A stretch of 52,395 nucleotides of DNA, taken from Candidatus Uhrbacteria bacterium (GTDB taxonomy: Bacteria; Patescibacteriota; Patescibacteriia; UBA9934). Positions 16,165 to 24,600 of this stretch are shown here, piece after piece; positions within the stretch are counted from its first letter, which is position 1; each line of letters begins with the position of its first letter. Position numbers and translations under genes: made by a program. Location: contig CALRAI010000004.1 of the NCBI GenBank assembly GCA_943350635.1, forward strand, positions 1 to 52,395, in the 5' to 3' direction. The notes below the pieces were generated by a model, which searched no databases, was not told the origin of the DNA, and worked only from the letters and a program-made list of their open reading frames with translations.

Positions 16165-17190
16165 CTATATGTTGAGTATAGGAGGAAGAATGCCCGCGGA
16201 AATAAGCGTGCCCAAGAGATTAAATGCCGCAAAGAAGATCACGATAAGTCCGGCAGTTTTGAAGAATACGCCAGACTGTGTTTTCCCTTTAATTCCGAGC
16301 GAGGCAAAACTTAGGAGCGCTAATGCGGGCAGCGTACCGAGCGCAAACACGAACATCGTCATGGCTCCTCCAAGGTAGCTCCCCGTGGTTAACGAGTAGA
16401 TTTGCATGGACTGCGTAAAACCACATGGGAGGAAGAACGTGACGATACCCACGAGTAGCGGCGTAAGCGTGTGATTCACTTTCTTTATCTGCAAAAGATG
16501 TTGGGAAATAAATCGTGGCATGGTTGGCTGCAACTTTTTTGTCCATGAGAAGATATCGAGAAGATTCACACCAAGGATGAGCATGACGAGTGCAACGAAT
16601 ATTCCTAGAATCAACATCCCCGTGCTTCCCAAATGGAATACCGTACCAAGTGCTCCGATTACTCCTCCGAGAACAAAAAATGAAACAAGTCGACCGATGT
16701 GAAATACAATCTGTGGCCGCACCTTGTCGCCTTCCTTCGCGAAGCTCGCAGACACGGAAAGCACGAGCCCTCCCACAACCGCCATACAGGTTGAAAGCGA
16801 TGCGATAATGCCAATGAGGAACACTGTTGGATAACCTACGTCGCCTCCACCAACAAGATTCACAATGCCGAGCTTCTGCAGCATGATAAAGAGCGCGATG
16901 AATATTCCTGCCACAGGTAATGCCGTTGAGAATTCCGACCATTTCACTTTCTGTATCTGGCGTTCGTGCGCGAGCGAATATCCGTGTTTCACCATGATTG
17001 GATCGAGAACCGCGAGAAGCTCCTCCGACGTTTGCTCACCGAAATTTCCTGTAACCTCAACCTGATGCTTTTGCAGCGATGCTTTGACCTTCGTTATGCC
17101 TGGCACATCCGCCAACTCATGTTCAGTGAGCAGAACGCACGAGGCGCAGTGCATGCCGACGACGTGAAATGTATGTGTTGATTCAGTCAT
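16165..17190 (-). CDS. HMA domain fused to TauE/SafE-like (DsbD_2/UreH) membrane protein
   Basis: 341 residues. Residues 1-70 are a heavy-metal-associated domain with the copper site GMHCASC (residues 12-18). After a linker, six or seven helices form a DsbD/UreH-type transporter core with STCMAVVGGLVLSVSA and FFLPCGFTQSMQIY; the paired Cys in the two halves are typical. The protein likely passes copper or electrons across the membrane. The start is 1 base after the copA stop, so translation is coupled. This fusion next to CopA and a cupredoxin recurs in CPR and Gram-positive genomes. Confidence 0.85.
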   Translation of the reverse strand: MTESTHTFHVVGMHCASCVLLTEHELADVPGITKVKASLQKHQVEVTGNFGEQTSEELLAVLDPIMVKHGYSLAHERQIQKVKWSEFSTALPVAGIFIALFIMLQKLGIVNLVGGGDVGYPTVFLIGIIASLSTCMAVVGGLVLSVSASFAKEGDKVRPQIVFHIGRLVSFFVLGGVIGALGTVFHLGSTGMLILGIFVALVMLILGVNLLDIFSWTKKLQPTMPRFISQHLLQIKKVNHTLTPLLVGIVTFFLPCGFTQSMQIYSLTTGSYLGGAMTMFVFALGTLPALALLSFASLGIKGKTQSGVFFKTAGLIVIFFAAFNLLGTLISAGILPPILNI

Positions 17191-17191
17191 A

Positions 17192-19462
17192 CTATATGTT
17201 CTTCATTTTGAGACGAAGTGAGTTCAACACCACGGACACGCTCGACATGGCCATGGCGAAACCGGCAAATACTGGCGAGAGGAGCCATCCAAAGATCGGA
17301 TAGAAGATGCCGCTTGCGAGTGGAATGCCAACGATATTATAGATGAATGCCCAGAATAGGTTCTGGCGAATCGTCCGCATGGTTGCCTTTGAGAGTTCAA
17401 TGGCTTGCGCAATTTTTCGAATGTCGCCCTTGAGTAGGGTGACATCACTCGTTTCGATAGATACATCCGATCCCGTCGCCATAGCAATGCCGACATCTGC
17501 GTGCGCAAGTGCTGGCGCATCATTCACACCGTCGCCCGCCATTGCCACAACTTCACCCTTGCTCTGAAGCTCTTTGATAAGTAGAAGCTTGTCTTGCGGA
17601 AGTACTTGGGCGACGTAGCGATCAATACCAAGTTCTTGCGCCACGGCTTTTGCTGCTTCCTCGTGATCCCCTGTTGCCATAATAACCTTGATGCCAATGG
17701 CGTGTAGTTTCTGAATTGCTTCCTTCGCTTCTGGCTTGATTTGGTCTCCTACCGCAGCAACTGCGAGCACTTCGTCTTTTGTGGTAAGCGCGATCATCGT
17801 TGCACTTTTTGGAGCACCCTCAATCTGCGAAAGAGAAAGATTCAGTGACGTGAGGAGCGCGGGTCCTCCAACAAAGTATGTTGTGCCGTCGATGTCTCCT
17901 TGCGCGCCAGTTCCGGGAAGGCTCTTGAAATTCAACACTTTGCCGATTGTCGCACCTTTTGCGGATGCGTATCGCACAACCGCTTCTGCGAGAGGGTGTT
18001 CAGATTGGGATTCAAGTGTTGCGAAAATATCGAGATATCCATCGCCTTTGAGCGTAATAACTTCTGGTTTCCCTTTTGTGAGCGTGCCTGTCTTGTCCAC
18101 GACGAGCGTTGTGACATTGTGCATTTTCTCCAGAATCTCTGCATTTTTTATAAGAATGCCGTGCTGAGCGCCTCGTCCCACACCAACCATGATTGCTGTG
18201 GGCGTGGCAAGACCAAGAGCACAAGGACATGCAATGACGAGCACCGCGACGAATGACGACAAGCCCAAGGAGAGCGCTTGTGCAAATTGCAACGTCGACC
18301 CACCGATAGCAAGCCAAGCAATGAGTGCAAGGACGGCGATGACGAACACTGCCGGAACAAAGATTGATGAAATTTTATCTGCTAGACGCTGGATGGGCGC
18401 CCTCGATCCCTGCGCGTCCGACACCATGGCAATGATGTGCGCGAGCAAGGTTTCCGATCCTACGCCCATGGCAGTCATGGTAAATGCGCCTGTGGTGTTC
18501 AGCGTGCCTGCGGATATTGTATCGCCAGCGTGTTTCTCCGTTGGCACAGGTTCTCCCGTGAGCATTGATTCATCAAGGAATGATGAACCCTCTACGATTA
18601 CGCCGTCGACTGGAACTTTCATTCCCGGCTTTACGATGACGATATCGCCCTTCTTCACCTGATCAACAGGAATCGTCTGTTCCGCGCCATCACGAACAAT
18701 CGTCGCGGTCTTCACTTGGAAACTGAGTAACTGCGTAATTGCGTCACCAGTTCTTGCTTTTGCACGCGCTTCCAAATATTTTCCAAGCGTAATGAGACCA
18801 ATCACCACAATTGTTACATCGTAATACGTCGCCGACACGTCGAGGTACAGCGATAACGGCGCTTCAAATGCGGAAAGCACGAAGCTGTACACAAAGGCGG
18901 CAACGGTACCAAGTCCGATGAGCGTATCCATGTCTGCGACACCTCGACGGAAAAACATCCAAAGACCACGAAGGTATGGCGTGCCGATAGCAAAAAGCAT
19001 GTACGTGGCAAAAATCGGCAGAAGGTGATGGAAGAACTCATCGACTGTTTCGGAGAATACTGGAAGCACGCCGTACTTTGCCAGGATATCCCACATCATC
19101 ATGCCGGCAGCGAAGACGACGAGTGGCATTGCGATAGCGACCTTCTTCCGTAACACTTCGGTTTCTTGGGCTGACACTTTGGCGTGATCATGACCTCCGA
19201 CGGGGTGCTCTCCGCCCTGTACTGGCTGGGCCCCATGCATTGCTGGGGTCTCTATGATGTGCAACGTGTACCCCATCGGTTCAATGCGTTCTGAGAGTTT
19301 CTGTATGTTCGTCTGTTCGGCATCAAGCGTGATGCGCGCTTCTTCGGTGGCGAGGTTTACAGAAACAGCCTGAACGCCCTCTTGTTTTCCGAGTATCTTT
19401 TCTATGCGCCCAACACAGGAAGCGCAGTGCATACCGGAAATGTGAGCTTTGATATTTTCCAT
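17192..19462 (-). CDS. copA: Copper-exporting P1B-type ATPase
   Basis: 756 residues. One N-terminal HMA domain with GMHCASC (residues 10-16) is followed by a His-rich segment near residues 75-95 (GGEHPVGGHDHAK), which may bind extra metal. The transport site CPC (ACPCALG) is near residue 412, the phosphorylated DKTGTLT near 455, the SEHPLAEAV motif of heavy-metal ATPases after it, and GDGVNDAP near 644. The CPC site and N-terminal HMA indicate copper(I) export at the cytoplasmic membrane. It follows csoR by 3 bases and precedes the HMA-TauE gene by 1, forming one operon. Confidence 0.95.
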   Translation of the reverse strand: MENIKAHISGMHCASCVGRIEKILGKQEGVQAVSVNLATEEARITLDAEQTNIQKLSERIEPMGYTLHIIETPAMHGAQPVQGGEHPVGGHDHAKVSAQETEVLRKKVAIAMPLVVFAAGMMMWDILAKYGVLPVFSETVDEFFHHLLPIFATYMLFAIGTPYLRGLWMFFRRGVADMDTLIGLGTVAAFVYSFVLSAFEAPLSLYLDVSATYYDVTIVVIGLITLGKYLEARAKARTGDAITQLLSFQVKTATIVRDGAEQTIPVDQVKKGDIVIVKPGMKVPVDGVIVEGSSFLDESMLTGEPVPTEKHAGDTISAGTLNTTGAFTMTAMGVGSETLLAHIIAMVSDAQGSRAPIQRLADKISSIFVPAVFVIAVLALIAWLAIGGSTLQFAQALSLGLSSFVAVLVIACPCALGLATPTAIMVGVGRGAQHGILIKNAEILEKMHNVTTLVVDKTGTLTKGKPEVITLKGDGYLDIFATLESQSEHPLAEAVVRYASAKGATIGKVLNFKSLPGTGAQGDIDGTTYFVGGPALLTSLNLSLSQIEGAPKSATMIALTTKDEVLAVAAVGDQIKPEAKEAIQKLHAIGIKVIMATGDHEEAAKAVAQELGIDRYVAQVLPQDKLLLIKELQSKGEVVAMAGDGVNDAPALAHADVGIAMATGSDVSIETSDVTLLKGDIRKIAQAIELSKATMRTIRQNLFWAFIYNIVGIPLASGIFYPIFGWLLSPVFAGFAMAMSSVSVVLNSLRLKMKNI

Positions 19463-19465
19463 ACA

Positions 19466-19732
19466 TTATTTCCGTTTAAGTTTGTACACTTTGAGTATTT
19501 CTTCAACGGCTTTCGTTTCATTGCCCTGTTTTATCTGGCGTAATGCGCAAGTGCTGAGATGTCCTTCGAGAAGAATGTCTTCCACATTGGAAAGGCCTTG
19601 TTTCGCGGCAGACGTTTGCGTAATAACGTCGATACAATACGTATCCTTATCTATCATCTCGTGCAGCCCATGCACTTGTCCTTCAATAATTTTCAGTCGG
19701 CGAAGCAGTGTTTTTTTATTTGCATGGTGCAT
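19466..19732 (-). CDS. csoR: CsoR-family copper-sensing repressor
   Basis: 88 residues from ATG 19732 (MHHANKKTLLRRLKIIEGQV). The alternative start 12 codons upstream would lie inside the operator and -10 box, so it is rejected. The DUF156 fold is clear: IEGQVHGLHEMI, then YCIDVITQTSA with the first ligand Cys and EGHLSTC with the His and second Cys, the Cys-His-Cys copper site. Apo-CsoR binds its operator and copper releases it. The operator sits between the -35 and -10 boxes of this operon, so the protein controls itself and copA. Confidence 0.92.
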   Translation of the reverse strand: MHHANKKTLLRRLKIIEGQVHGLHEMIDKDTYCIDVITQTSAAKQGLSNVEDILLEGHLSTCALRQIKQGNETKAVEEILKVYKLKRK

Positions 19733-19740
19733 ATGCACTA

Positions 19741-19768
19741 ATAATACCCCCAGGGGGGTATTCGTCAA
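19741..19768 (-). promoter_or_regulatory. Copper operon promoter with embedded CsoR operator
   Basis: On the minus strand: TTGACG (19763-19768), a 16-base spacer and TATTAT (19741-19746). The -10 ends 8 bases before the csoR ATG. The spacer carries the G/C palindrome ATACCCCCCTGGGGGTAT (19744-19761), the layout of known CsoR operators, so a bound repressor would block polymerase. Confidence 0.85.
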
Positions 19769-19786
19769 GTCGTCAATTCTTCTGTA

Positions 19787-20305
19787 TTACAACACTTCGT
19801 TCTCGACGGTTATCGATTTCATGTGCGCAAATCGAGGGTCGGTTTTGATGAACGTTCGGCATTCGGCACTGATAGGGCCAGCGATGTACAGGTGTTGAAT
19901 GTTTTTCCAGATCGAGAGGTGTTGGAATTGTGCGATGTGAGGTTCCCAGAGCAAATTCACCCTAGGGTCGGTGATGCGAATACTCGTTACTAGCGGAAAA
20001 AGCCACGGCATCGATTCTGCGAATCCGTCGAAACGTTCTTCTGAATACACACCGTTCACGCCGTATTCCCACACGTCTTCGCTTCGTATTTCATAGAGCC
20101 ATGCCTCTGGAGCACAGCGCTCTGTTGTTGGCCACGTTATGATTCGATCGCGAACGAAATTGATTAACGTAATGCGGTCGGCGTCTGACAACTTCTCTCT
20201 GTCGTTTATCGATTCAAGCTCTCGCAATAACGACGTCCACCGGCGCACGACGTCCGCAGATTTCAGGATTTCTTCAAGAATTTTTCGATTAGACATACGC
20301 AACAT
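19787..20305 (-). CDS. Hypothetical protein
   Basis: 172 residues, no family recognised. It is soluble, has no signal peptide and is rich in Trp, Arg and Glu. The N-terminal half is helical (RKILEEILKSADVVRRWTSL). The last 80 residues show short strand-like stretches with a leucine pattern (LFPLVTSIRITD, FQHLSIWKNIQHLYIAG) reminiscent of leucine-rich repeats. ATG 20305 is preceded by GAGG 6 bases upstream; ATG 20296 is also possible. The divergent neighbour is a membrane protein gene at 20352. Expression is uncertain, but codon use looks genuine. Confidence 0.55.
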   Translation of the reverse strand: MLRMSNRKILEEILKSADVVRRWTSLLRELESINDREKLSDADRITLINFVRDRIITWPTTERCAPEAWLYEIRSEDVWEYGVNGVYSEERFDGFAESMPWLFPLVTSIRITDPRVNLLWEPHIAQFQHLSIWKNIQHLYIAGPISAECRTFIKTDPRFAHMKSITVENEVL

Positions 20306-20351
20306 CGGTTCCTCTACATTTTGAGTTTCTCATGAGAGAATACATTCGTCT

Positions 20352-20927
20352 ATGAAAGAATTCTTCGCGATCGTTTCATTGGTCCTTGGCTTTGCAACAT
20401 TCGTTCCGTATTTTCGAGAAATGTGGCGTGGCACCGCAAAGCCTCATATCTTTTCCTGGATTCCGTGGACAGCTATGACCGGCATTGCGTTTTGGCTTTC
20501 GTTTACCAATGGTGGTGGTGCCGGAGCGTGGCTATTCCTTTTGCAGGCGGTTGGCTGTGGCATCGTTCTTTTGTATGCCATTTTTCATGGCGAACGCCAC
20601 ATTACGCTCCTTGATCGCGTTACGTTTACCGGCACCGTTCTCACCATCATTCTTTACCTTTTCACAAAAAATGCCCTTGTATCCGTTGTGCTCGCCTCCG
20701 TTATTGATACCTCTGCATTTATTCCAACGTTCCGTAAGTCATTTTTGAAACCGTGGGAAGAGCCGGTTCTTGCGTATGGTATTTCGGGATTCAGTTATGC
20801 CTTCGCGCTCCTTGCTGTTGATACGTTCTCATTTGTGACCGCGTTGTATGGTGCGTGTCTTGTGCTTTCAAACGTCGTTTTTGTTGGGTTCGCGTTGTAT
20901 CGCCGCCGCGTATTGAATGACTCGTAA
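20352..20927 (+). CDS. Integral membrane protein, PQ-loop-like
   Basis: 191 residues with six or seven hydrophobic helices and few charged loops. The N-terminal block FATFVPYFREMWRGTAKPHIFSW, with proline in the first helix and a W-I-P-W turn, recalls the PQ-loop/SemiSWEET pattern. A similar element (IDTSAFIPTFRKSFLKPWEEP) recurs in the second half, which suggests an internal duplication. This is judged by eye and is not a firm assignment. A -10 like TACATT lies 5 bases before the ATG. It might move a small solute. Confidence 0.6.
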   Translation: MKEFFAIVSLVLGFATFVPYFREMWRGTAKPHIFSWIPWTAMTGIAFWLSFTNGGGAGAWLFLLQAVGCGIVLLYAIFHGERHITLLDRVTFTGTVLTIILYLFTKNALVSVVLASVIDTSAFIPTFRKSFLKPWEEPVLAYGISGFSYAFALLAVDTFSFVTALYGACLVLSNVVFVGFALYRRRVLNDS

Positions 20928-20999
20928 TTCAAGACCTGGCCCCTTCCTCTTTTTCCAAATCCACGTATTATCGCTACATAACTCTTTACCATCCTGATT

Positions 21000-21401
21000 A
21001 TGCCAAACCGAGTAGCACACTTTGAAATTCATGCGGATGACCTTGAGCGTGCAGCGGCATTTTATCGCGAGGTATTTGGGTGGGATGTTCAAAAATGGCC
21101 CATGCCAGATGGCACGGACTATTGGATGGCGATGACTGGGCCACGTGAGGAAGCAGGTGGTATTAATGGTGGGTTCATCAAGCGACCATGCCCAGCACCG
21201 GCACCAGCACAAGGCTTGAATGGGTACTGCTGCACCATAGTGGTCGATGATTTTGATGCGTCGATGGCCAAAGCGATCGAACATGGCGCAAAAGAAGCCA
21301 TGGCAAAATTCGCCCTCGTCGGCATGGCGTGGCAAGGATACTTCGTCGATACCGAGGGGAACACTGTTGGATTGCATCAGCCAGATGTGAATGCTAGGTA
21401 A
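21000..21401 (+). CDS. VOC-family (glyoxalase/bleomycin-resistance-like) protein
   Basis: 133 residues with the paired beta-alpha-beta-beta-beta layout of VOC proteins: VAHFEIHADDLERAAAFYRE and FGWDVQKWP in the first unit, VVDDFDASMAKAIEHGAKE and GYFVDTEGNTVGLHQP in the second. His7 and the acidic residue in the final strand region are likely metal ligands. Members include glyoxalases and antibiotic-binding proteins; the substrate cannot be inferred. The gene stands alone between the membrane protein gene and the toxin-antitoxin pair. Confidence 0.85.
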   Translation: MPNRVAHFEIHADDLERAAAFYREVFGWDVQKWPMPDGTDYWMAMTGPREEAGGINGGFIKRPCPAPAPAQGLNGYCCTIVVDDFDASMAKAIEHGAKEAMAKFALVGMAWQGYFVDTEGNTVGLHQPDVNAR

Positions 21402-21452
21402 CAAATCAATCCATCAACACAAAACGATTCAGTAATGAGTCGTTTGTCCTAT

Positions 21453-21719
21453 TTATCGATCATAAACATCGTGATCGCCAACGGTAAGAAGATGAACATC
21501 TTTAGGCTTTTCGTCTCCATAACAAAAAACGATACGAATCGACGATGTCACAGAAAAACTATAACAACCCTTCAATCTTCCCTTTAATTTATGAACACGA
21601 AGCGCCTGATGATTTTTCCTCTCTTCAAAGAGAGAAACTTTCTCGAAAATTTCATTTTGAACCGATGCGGGAAATGCCCTTATTCTCCGAAGAAACATTG
21701 GTTCATAAATAATCTTCAT
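21453..21719 (-). CDS. RelE/ParE-superfamily toxin
   Basis: 88 residues. The fold signature is clear: YEPMFLRRIRAFPASVQNEI, VHKLKGRLKGCYSFSVTSSI, RIVFCYGD and a C-terminal LLTVGDHDVYD. The DHDVYD ending is typical of RelE/YafQ-like mRNA interferases that cut messages on the ribosome. It starts 4 bases after the stop of the ribbon-helix-helix antitoxin, so the two form one operon. The terminal Tyr and the Arg/Lys cluster are the likely catalytic residues, by family. Confidence 0.85.
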   Translation of the reverse strand: MKIIYEPMFLRRIRAFPASVQNEIFEKVSLFEERKNHQALRVHKLKGRLKGCYSFSVTSSIRIVFCYGDEKPKDVHLLTVGDHDVYDR

Positions 21720-21723
21720 ACCG

Positions 21724-21945
21724 TTACTTCATTTTCGAAAGAATCGTCCGCAAATCTCCACTTACCCCCTTTCCTTCTCGCATTTCCTGTTGAGCGATGC
21801 GTACATCTTCCACGGCTCTATCTTCTGCGTACCTTGCCAACGCCTGTCGTACCACCTCGGCTTTTGTCGAGGCGGCTCCGGATTTCACCATGCGGTTGAT
21901 GAATGAAACAGTCGCCGAAGATACTGGAATGGAAAGCGTCGTCAT
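21724..21945 (-). CDS. Ribbon-helix-helix antitoxin of the RelE-like pair
   Basis: 73 residues. The N-terminal strand TTLSIPVSSATVSFINRMV and helix ASTKAEVVRQALARYAED match ParD/CopG-type ribbon-helix-helix DNA-binding proteins; the acidic and basic tail probably wraps the toxin. The ATG at 21945 abuts a 20-bp perfect palindrome, the probable operator, and a TATGAT -10 within it ends 8 bases before the ATG. The pair would therefore repress itself. Confidence 0.85.
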   Translation of the reverse strand: MTTLSIPVSSATVSFINRMVKSGAASTKAEVVRQALARYAEDRAVEDVRIAQQEMREGKGVSGDLRTILSKMK

Positions 21946-21964
21946 ATGATATGATCATATCATA
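21945..21964. promoter_or_regulatory. Palindromic operator/promoter of the toxin-antitoxin pair
   Basis: TATGATATGATCATATCATA is a perfect 20-bp palindrome that overlaps the first base of the antitoxin start codon. It contains the -10 TATGAT (21954-21959), so binding of the ribbon-helix-helix antitoxin would cover the transcription start. Confidence 0.75.
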
Positions 21965-21985
21965 CTTTTCTTACCATTTAAACAT

Positions 21986-23050
21986 TTACTTCCCCATCTT
22001 TTCTTTGAACGCATCCACAAATGGAATCTCTTCAGGTTTGACGCCGTTTTTCATGGCGAGGTAATAGCTAACGAAACTGCCAAATTGGAGCACTTCGCCA
22101 ACTTCTTCGAGTGGTTCGTTTCCGCTGGTAACATAGTCGACGACTGCGATTCCCTGCTCTTCCAACATGTCGGCGGTAATCTTTACTCGCTTCTGCATGC
22201 GTTCGCTGTACAAGCCAGATTGCACAATGAAGGCGACGGTTTTTGGCGCAAATGTTTTGGGATAGGTCAGCCCTTCAAGTAAATGATGATTGAGTTCGGA
22301 AAGCGCAAACGACGTTGCAAATTGTTTTGCGGTTTCGTTAATCGAATTTGCGAGAACGTGACCGACGCCGACGAGATGTTCGGCCGCGATAATGAGCACG
22401 ACGGAATCCGCGAGGGATTTCGCGACAGCTTTTGCAGGATTCTCCTTTGTGCGAACGTCCACCGCACACAAATCAATCACCTCCCCCATCGCAATCCGCA
22501 TGCGATCGATTTCTGCGCCAGCAACTTTTAAAAACTTTGCTCGTTCAAACATGCCCATCATGCCGGCAAGCGAAAATCCCGTTCCTAGTCGCGGTTGTTT
22601 TGCGAGCTCGCCCGGATCAAACTGATACAGTGGCCACTTATGCTTCTTGGCACGCTTCGCCAATTCTCCACCAGCACAAATGGCAAAAATCATCGCGCCG
22701 CAATCCATTGCTTCGTCGCCAGCAGCAAGCACTTCCTCCGTGGTTCCAGAAAAACTTGAAAGCACCACCAATGTTTTTTTATCGACGAAGCCAGGGAGCG
22801 AGTATCCGTTGACGATTGTGACCGGGATCTTGATCCGATCGAAAAATGCCGTAATAAGCATGTGCGGCCCGAGCGCTGAACCACCCATGCCCATGATGAC
22901 GACTGACGATGCACGTTTGAACGTCTCTGGCAGCACGAGTTCTCGTGTTTCTTCCCATCCGATACGGATCTGTTCCGGTAAATGTTCGATACCGAACCGA
23001 ATATCAGAAGTATCCAACGTCGCGTACGTCTTGTGGTTATCGAGGTTCAT
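21986..23050 (-). CDS. Bifunctional phosphoglucose/phosphomannose isomerase
   Basis: 354 residues with the double SIS-domain layout of the archaeal/CPR type PGI/PMI. The first sugar-phosphate site reads MGMGGSALGPHML, the second LSSFSGTTEEVL, both with the Ser/Thr pattern that binds phosphate. The C-terminal half contains the conserved ELNHHLLEG with catalytic Glu/His. The enzyme interconverts glucose-6-P, fructose-6-P and mannose-6-P in the cytoplasm and so links glycolysis to nucleotide-sugar synthesis (galU is in this window). AATACT ends 6 bases before the ATG. Confidence 0.9.
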   Translation of the reverse strand: MNLDNHKTYATLDTSDIRFGIEHLPEQIRIGWEETRELVLPETFKRASSVVIMGMGGSALGPHMLITAFFDRIKIPVTIVNGYSLPGFVDKKTLVVLSSFSGTTEEVLAAGDEAMDCGAMIFAICAGGELAKRAKKHKWPLYQFDPGELAKQPRLGTGFSLAGMMGMFERAKFLKVAGAEIDRMRIAMGEVIDLCAVDVRTKENPAKAVAKSLADSVVLIIAAEHLVGVGHVLANSINETAKQFATSFALSELNHHLLEGLTYPKTFAPKTVAFIVQSGLYSERMQKRVKITADMLEEQGIAVVDYVTSGNEPLEEVGEVLQFGSFVSYYLAMKNGVKPEEIPFVDAFKEKMGK

Positions 23051-23104
23051 ACCAACAGTATTCCAATAATCTCTGTAAATGACGAGGAAACTATCCCCAA
23101 AGGC

Positions 23105-24268
23105 TTATCCACGAATCCGTGCAGTTATAGTAGCACGACCAGAAATGTCACCGACGAGTACTGCGCCGACCAGCTTGCCTGCTCGATAGAACTCCTCGAC
23201 AGAGGCTGATTCCGTTGCGACAATCTGCTTCACGTCGTCCGCCGCTTTTCGATCCACGTCACCGATGAATACGATCTGCATTCCTAAAAGGTTTGTTGAA
23301 TAGCTTGAAACCAGATTGAAAGGAACACGATCCCCGCAGATATTTTTCGCAACCGCTCTCCCTTGGCTCTGTGCATTCATCCAGTTTCCGTACACCACTC
23401 GCCTTGCAACATTTGCATCGTAAAATTCTGCGGTATCGCCAATTGCGTACACCGAAGGGTGTGCGGTTTCAAAATATTCGTTGACGAGAATGCCACGGTC
23501 GATTTCTACTCCGCATTCGCGATAAAACGATTGGTCGGGATGCATGCCAATACCAACACCAAGAATCGAACACGGAAGATCGATGCCAGATGACAGTCGA
23601 ACTCCAGAAACTTCACGGTCACCGATGATTGTTGGTTCTGGTTCGTTGGCATGAAGAAGAATCCCGCCGTCGATCGCTTTCTTTGCGAGGACGGATTGTG
23701 AGTGTTCCGAAAGTAACGATGACCAAAAGCCAGCACCACGCATAACCACATCGCACGCAATGCCAAAATGATGAAAGATATTGATGTATTCCAGCGCGAT
23801 AAATCCACCGCCGTATACCACGCCTCTCCGATCTGACGCAGGCTTCATCGATATTTCTTTTAACAGACCTACGAGTTCGTCTGCATCATCTACTCCACGA
23901 AGATACGAAACTCCACGTGGTTCGCCGCCAATCACGTTCAACTCGCCGCCACCAGCAAGAATAATCACGTCGAATGGAAGCTCGCGGCCTTCTGACGTTC
24001 GAACGAATCGATTGGGAATATCGATAGCCTCGGCGCGAACGCCGGGCATGATTTCAATCTTGTGCGATTCGTACCATTCCCATGATTTCAAAAAGACTTT
24101 CTCGCGAGGTACTTTTCCTTTCACATAATGTGGAAGAAGCACTCGAGAATACATTGGATGATATTCCTGTTCGATGATCGTAATCGCAACATCGGCATTG
24201 AGCTTCCGTAATTCTTCAGCTGCGGTCGTCCCAGCGATGCCGCCTCCGATGATGACAATGTTTTCCAT
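23105..24268 (-). CDS. NAD(P)H/FAD-dependent ferredoxin or rubredoxin reductase
   Basis: About 387 residues from ATG 24268. The FAD-binding Rossmann motif IVIIGGGIAGTTAAEELRKL opens the protein. HPMYSRVLLPHYVKG matches the NADH-rubredoxin reductase/nitrite reductase NirB-type branch, and YAIGDTAEFYD is the second FAD contact. A longer frame to 24349 overlaps the ferredoxin gene and was rejected. It lies 17 bp downstream of a ferredoxin gene on the same strand, so it most likely moves electrons between NAD(P)H and that ferredoxin. Confidence 0.88.
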   Translation of the reverse strand: MENIVIIGGGIAGTTAAEELRKLNADVAITIIEQEYHPMYSRVLLPHYVKGKVPREKVFLKSWEWYESHKIEIMPGVRAEAIDIPNRFVRTSEGRELPFDVIILAGGGELNVIGGEPRGVSYLRGVDDADELVGLLKEISMKPASDRRGVVYGGGFIALEYINIFHHFGIACDVVMRGAGFWSSLLSEHSQSVLAKKAIDGGILLHANEPEPTIIGDREVSGVRLSSGIDLPCSILGVGIGMHPDQSFYRECGVEIDRGILVNEYFETAHPSVYAIGDTAEFYDANVARRVVYGNWMNAQSQGRAVAKNICGDRVPFNLVSSYSTNLLGMQIVFIGDVDRKAADDVKQIVATESASVEEFYRAGKLVGAVLVGDISGRATITARIRG

Positions 24269-24285
24269 AAGGCTCGAAATCGATT

Positions 24286-24549
24286 TTACACCTCCGGATA
24301 CAACTGTTTTCCGCTCTCGTCGTAAATAGTGATTGCCAATGTTGGGCACGACTGTGCACCAAGAATGATGTTCTGCATTTCGTCTTCTGTTGCTTCAACG
24401 ATGCGTTCGTACGTTGGCACATCAGCAACACCATGGTCGAGCACCTCGGCCTTATTCTCTGTATTCATCACAAATGTGTCTGGTGCAATAGTTACGCAAC
24501 TTGCTGCACCGATGCAGAGATCAGGATCGACCACAATTCGAAGCTTCAT
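24286..24549 (-). CDS. Small ferredoxin, [4Fe-4S] or [3Fe-4S] type
   Basis: 87 residues from ATG 24549. Cysteines stand at VDPDLCIGAASCVTIAP (spaced as C-x5-C, so one ligand of the usual C-x2-C-x2-C is missing) and in the C-terminal SCPTLAI. This three-ligand set fits single-cluster ferredoxins such as those paired with P450s and reductases. The C-terminal CPT motif is typical. The product probably donates electrons to the co-transcribed FAD reductase or accepts them from it. A TATCAT -10 ends 10 bases before the start. Confidence 0.85.
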   Translation of the reverse strand: MKLRIVVDPDLCIGAASCVTIAPDTFVMNTENKAEVLDHGVADVPTYERIVEATEDEMQNIILGAQSCPTLAITIYDESGKQLYPEV

Positions 24550-24600
24550 AGATGCGGAAATGATAGCGAAAATTCTCAATGAAGGCAAAACAAACCTCTC

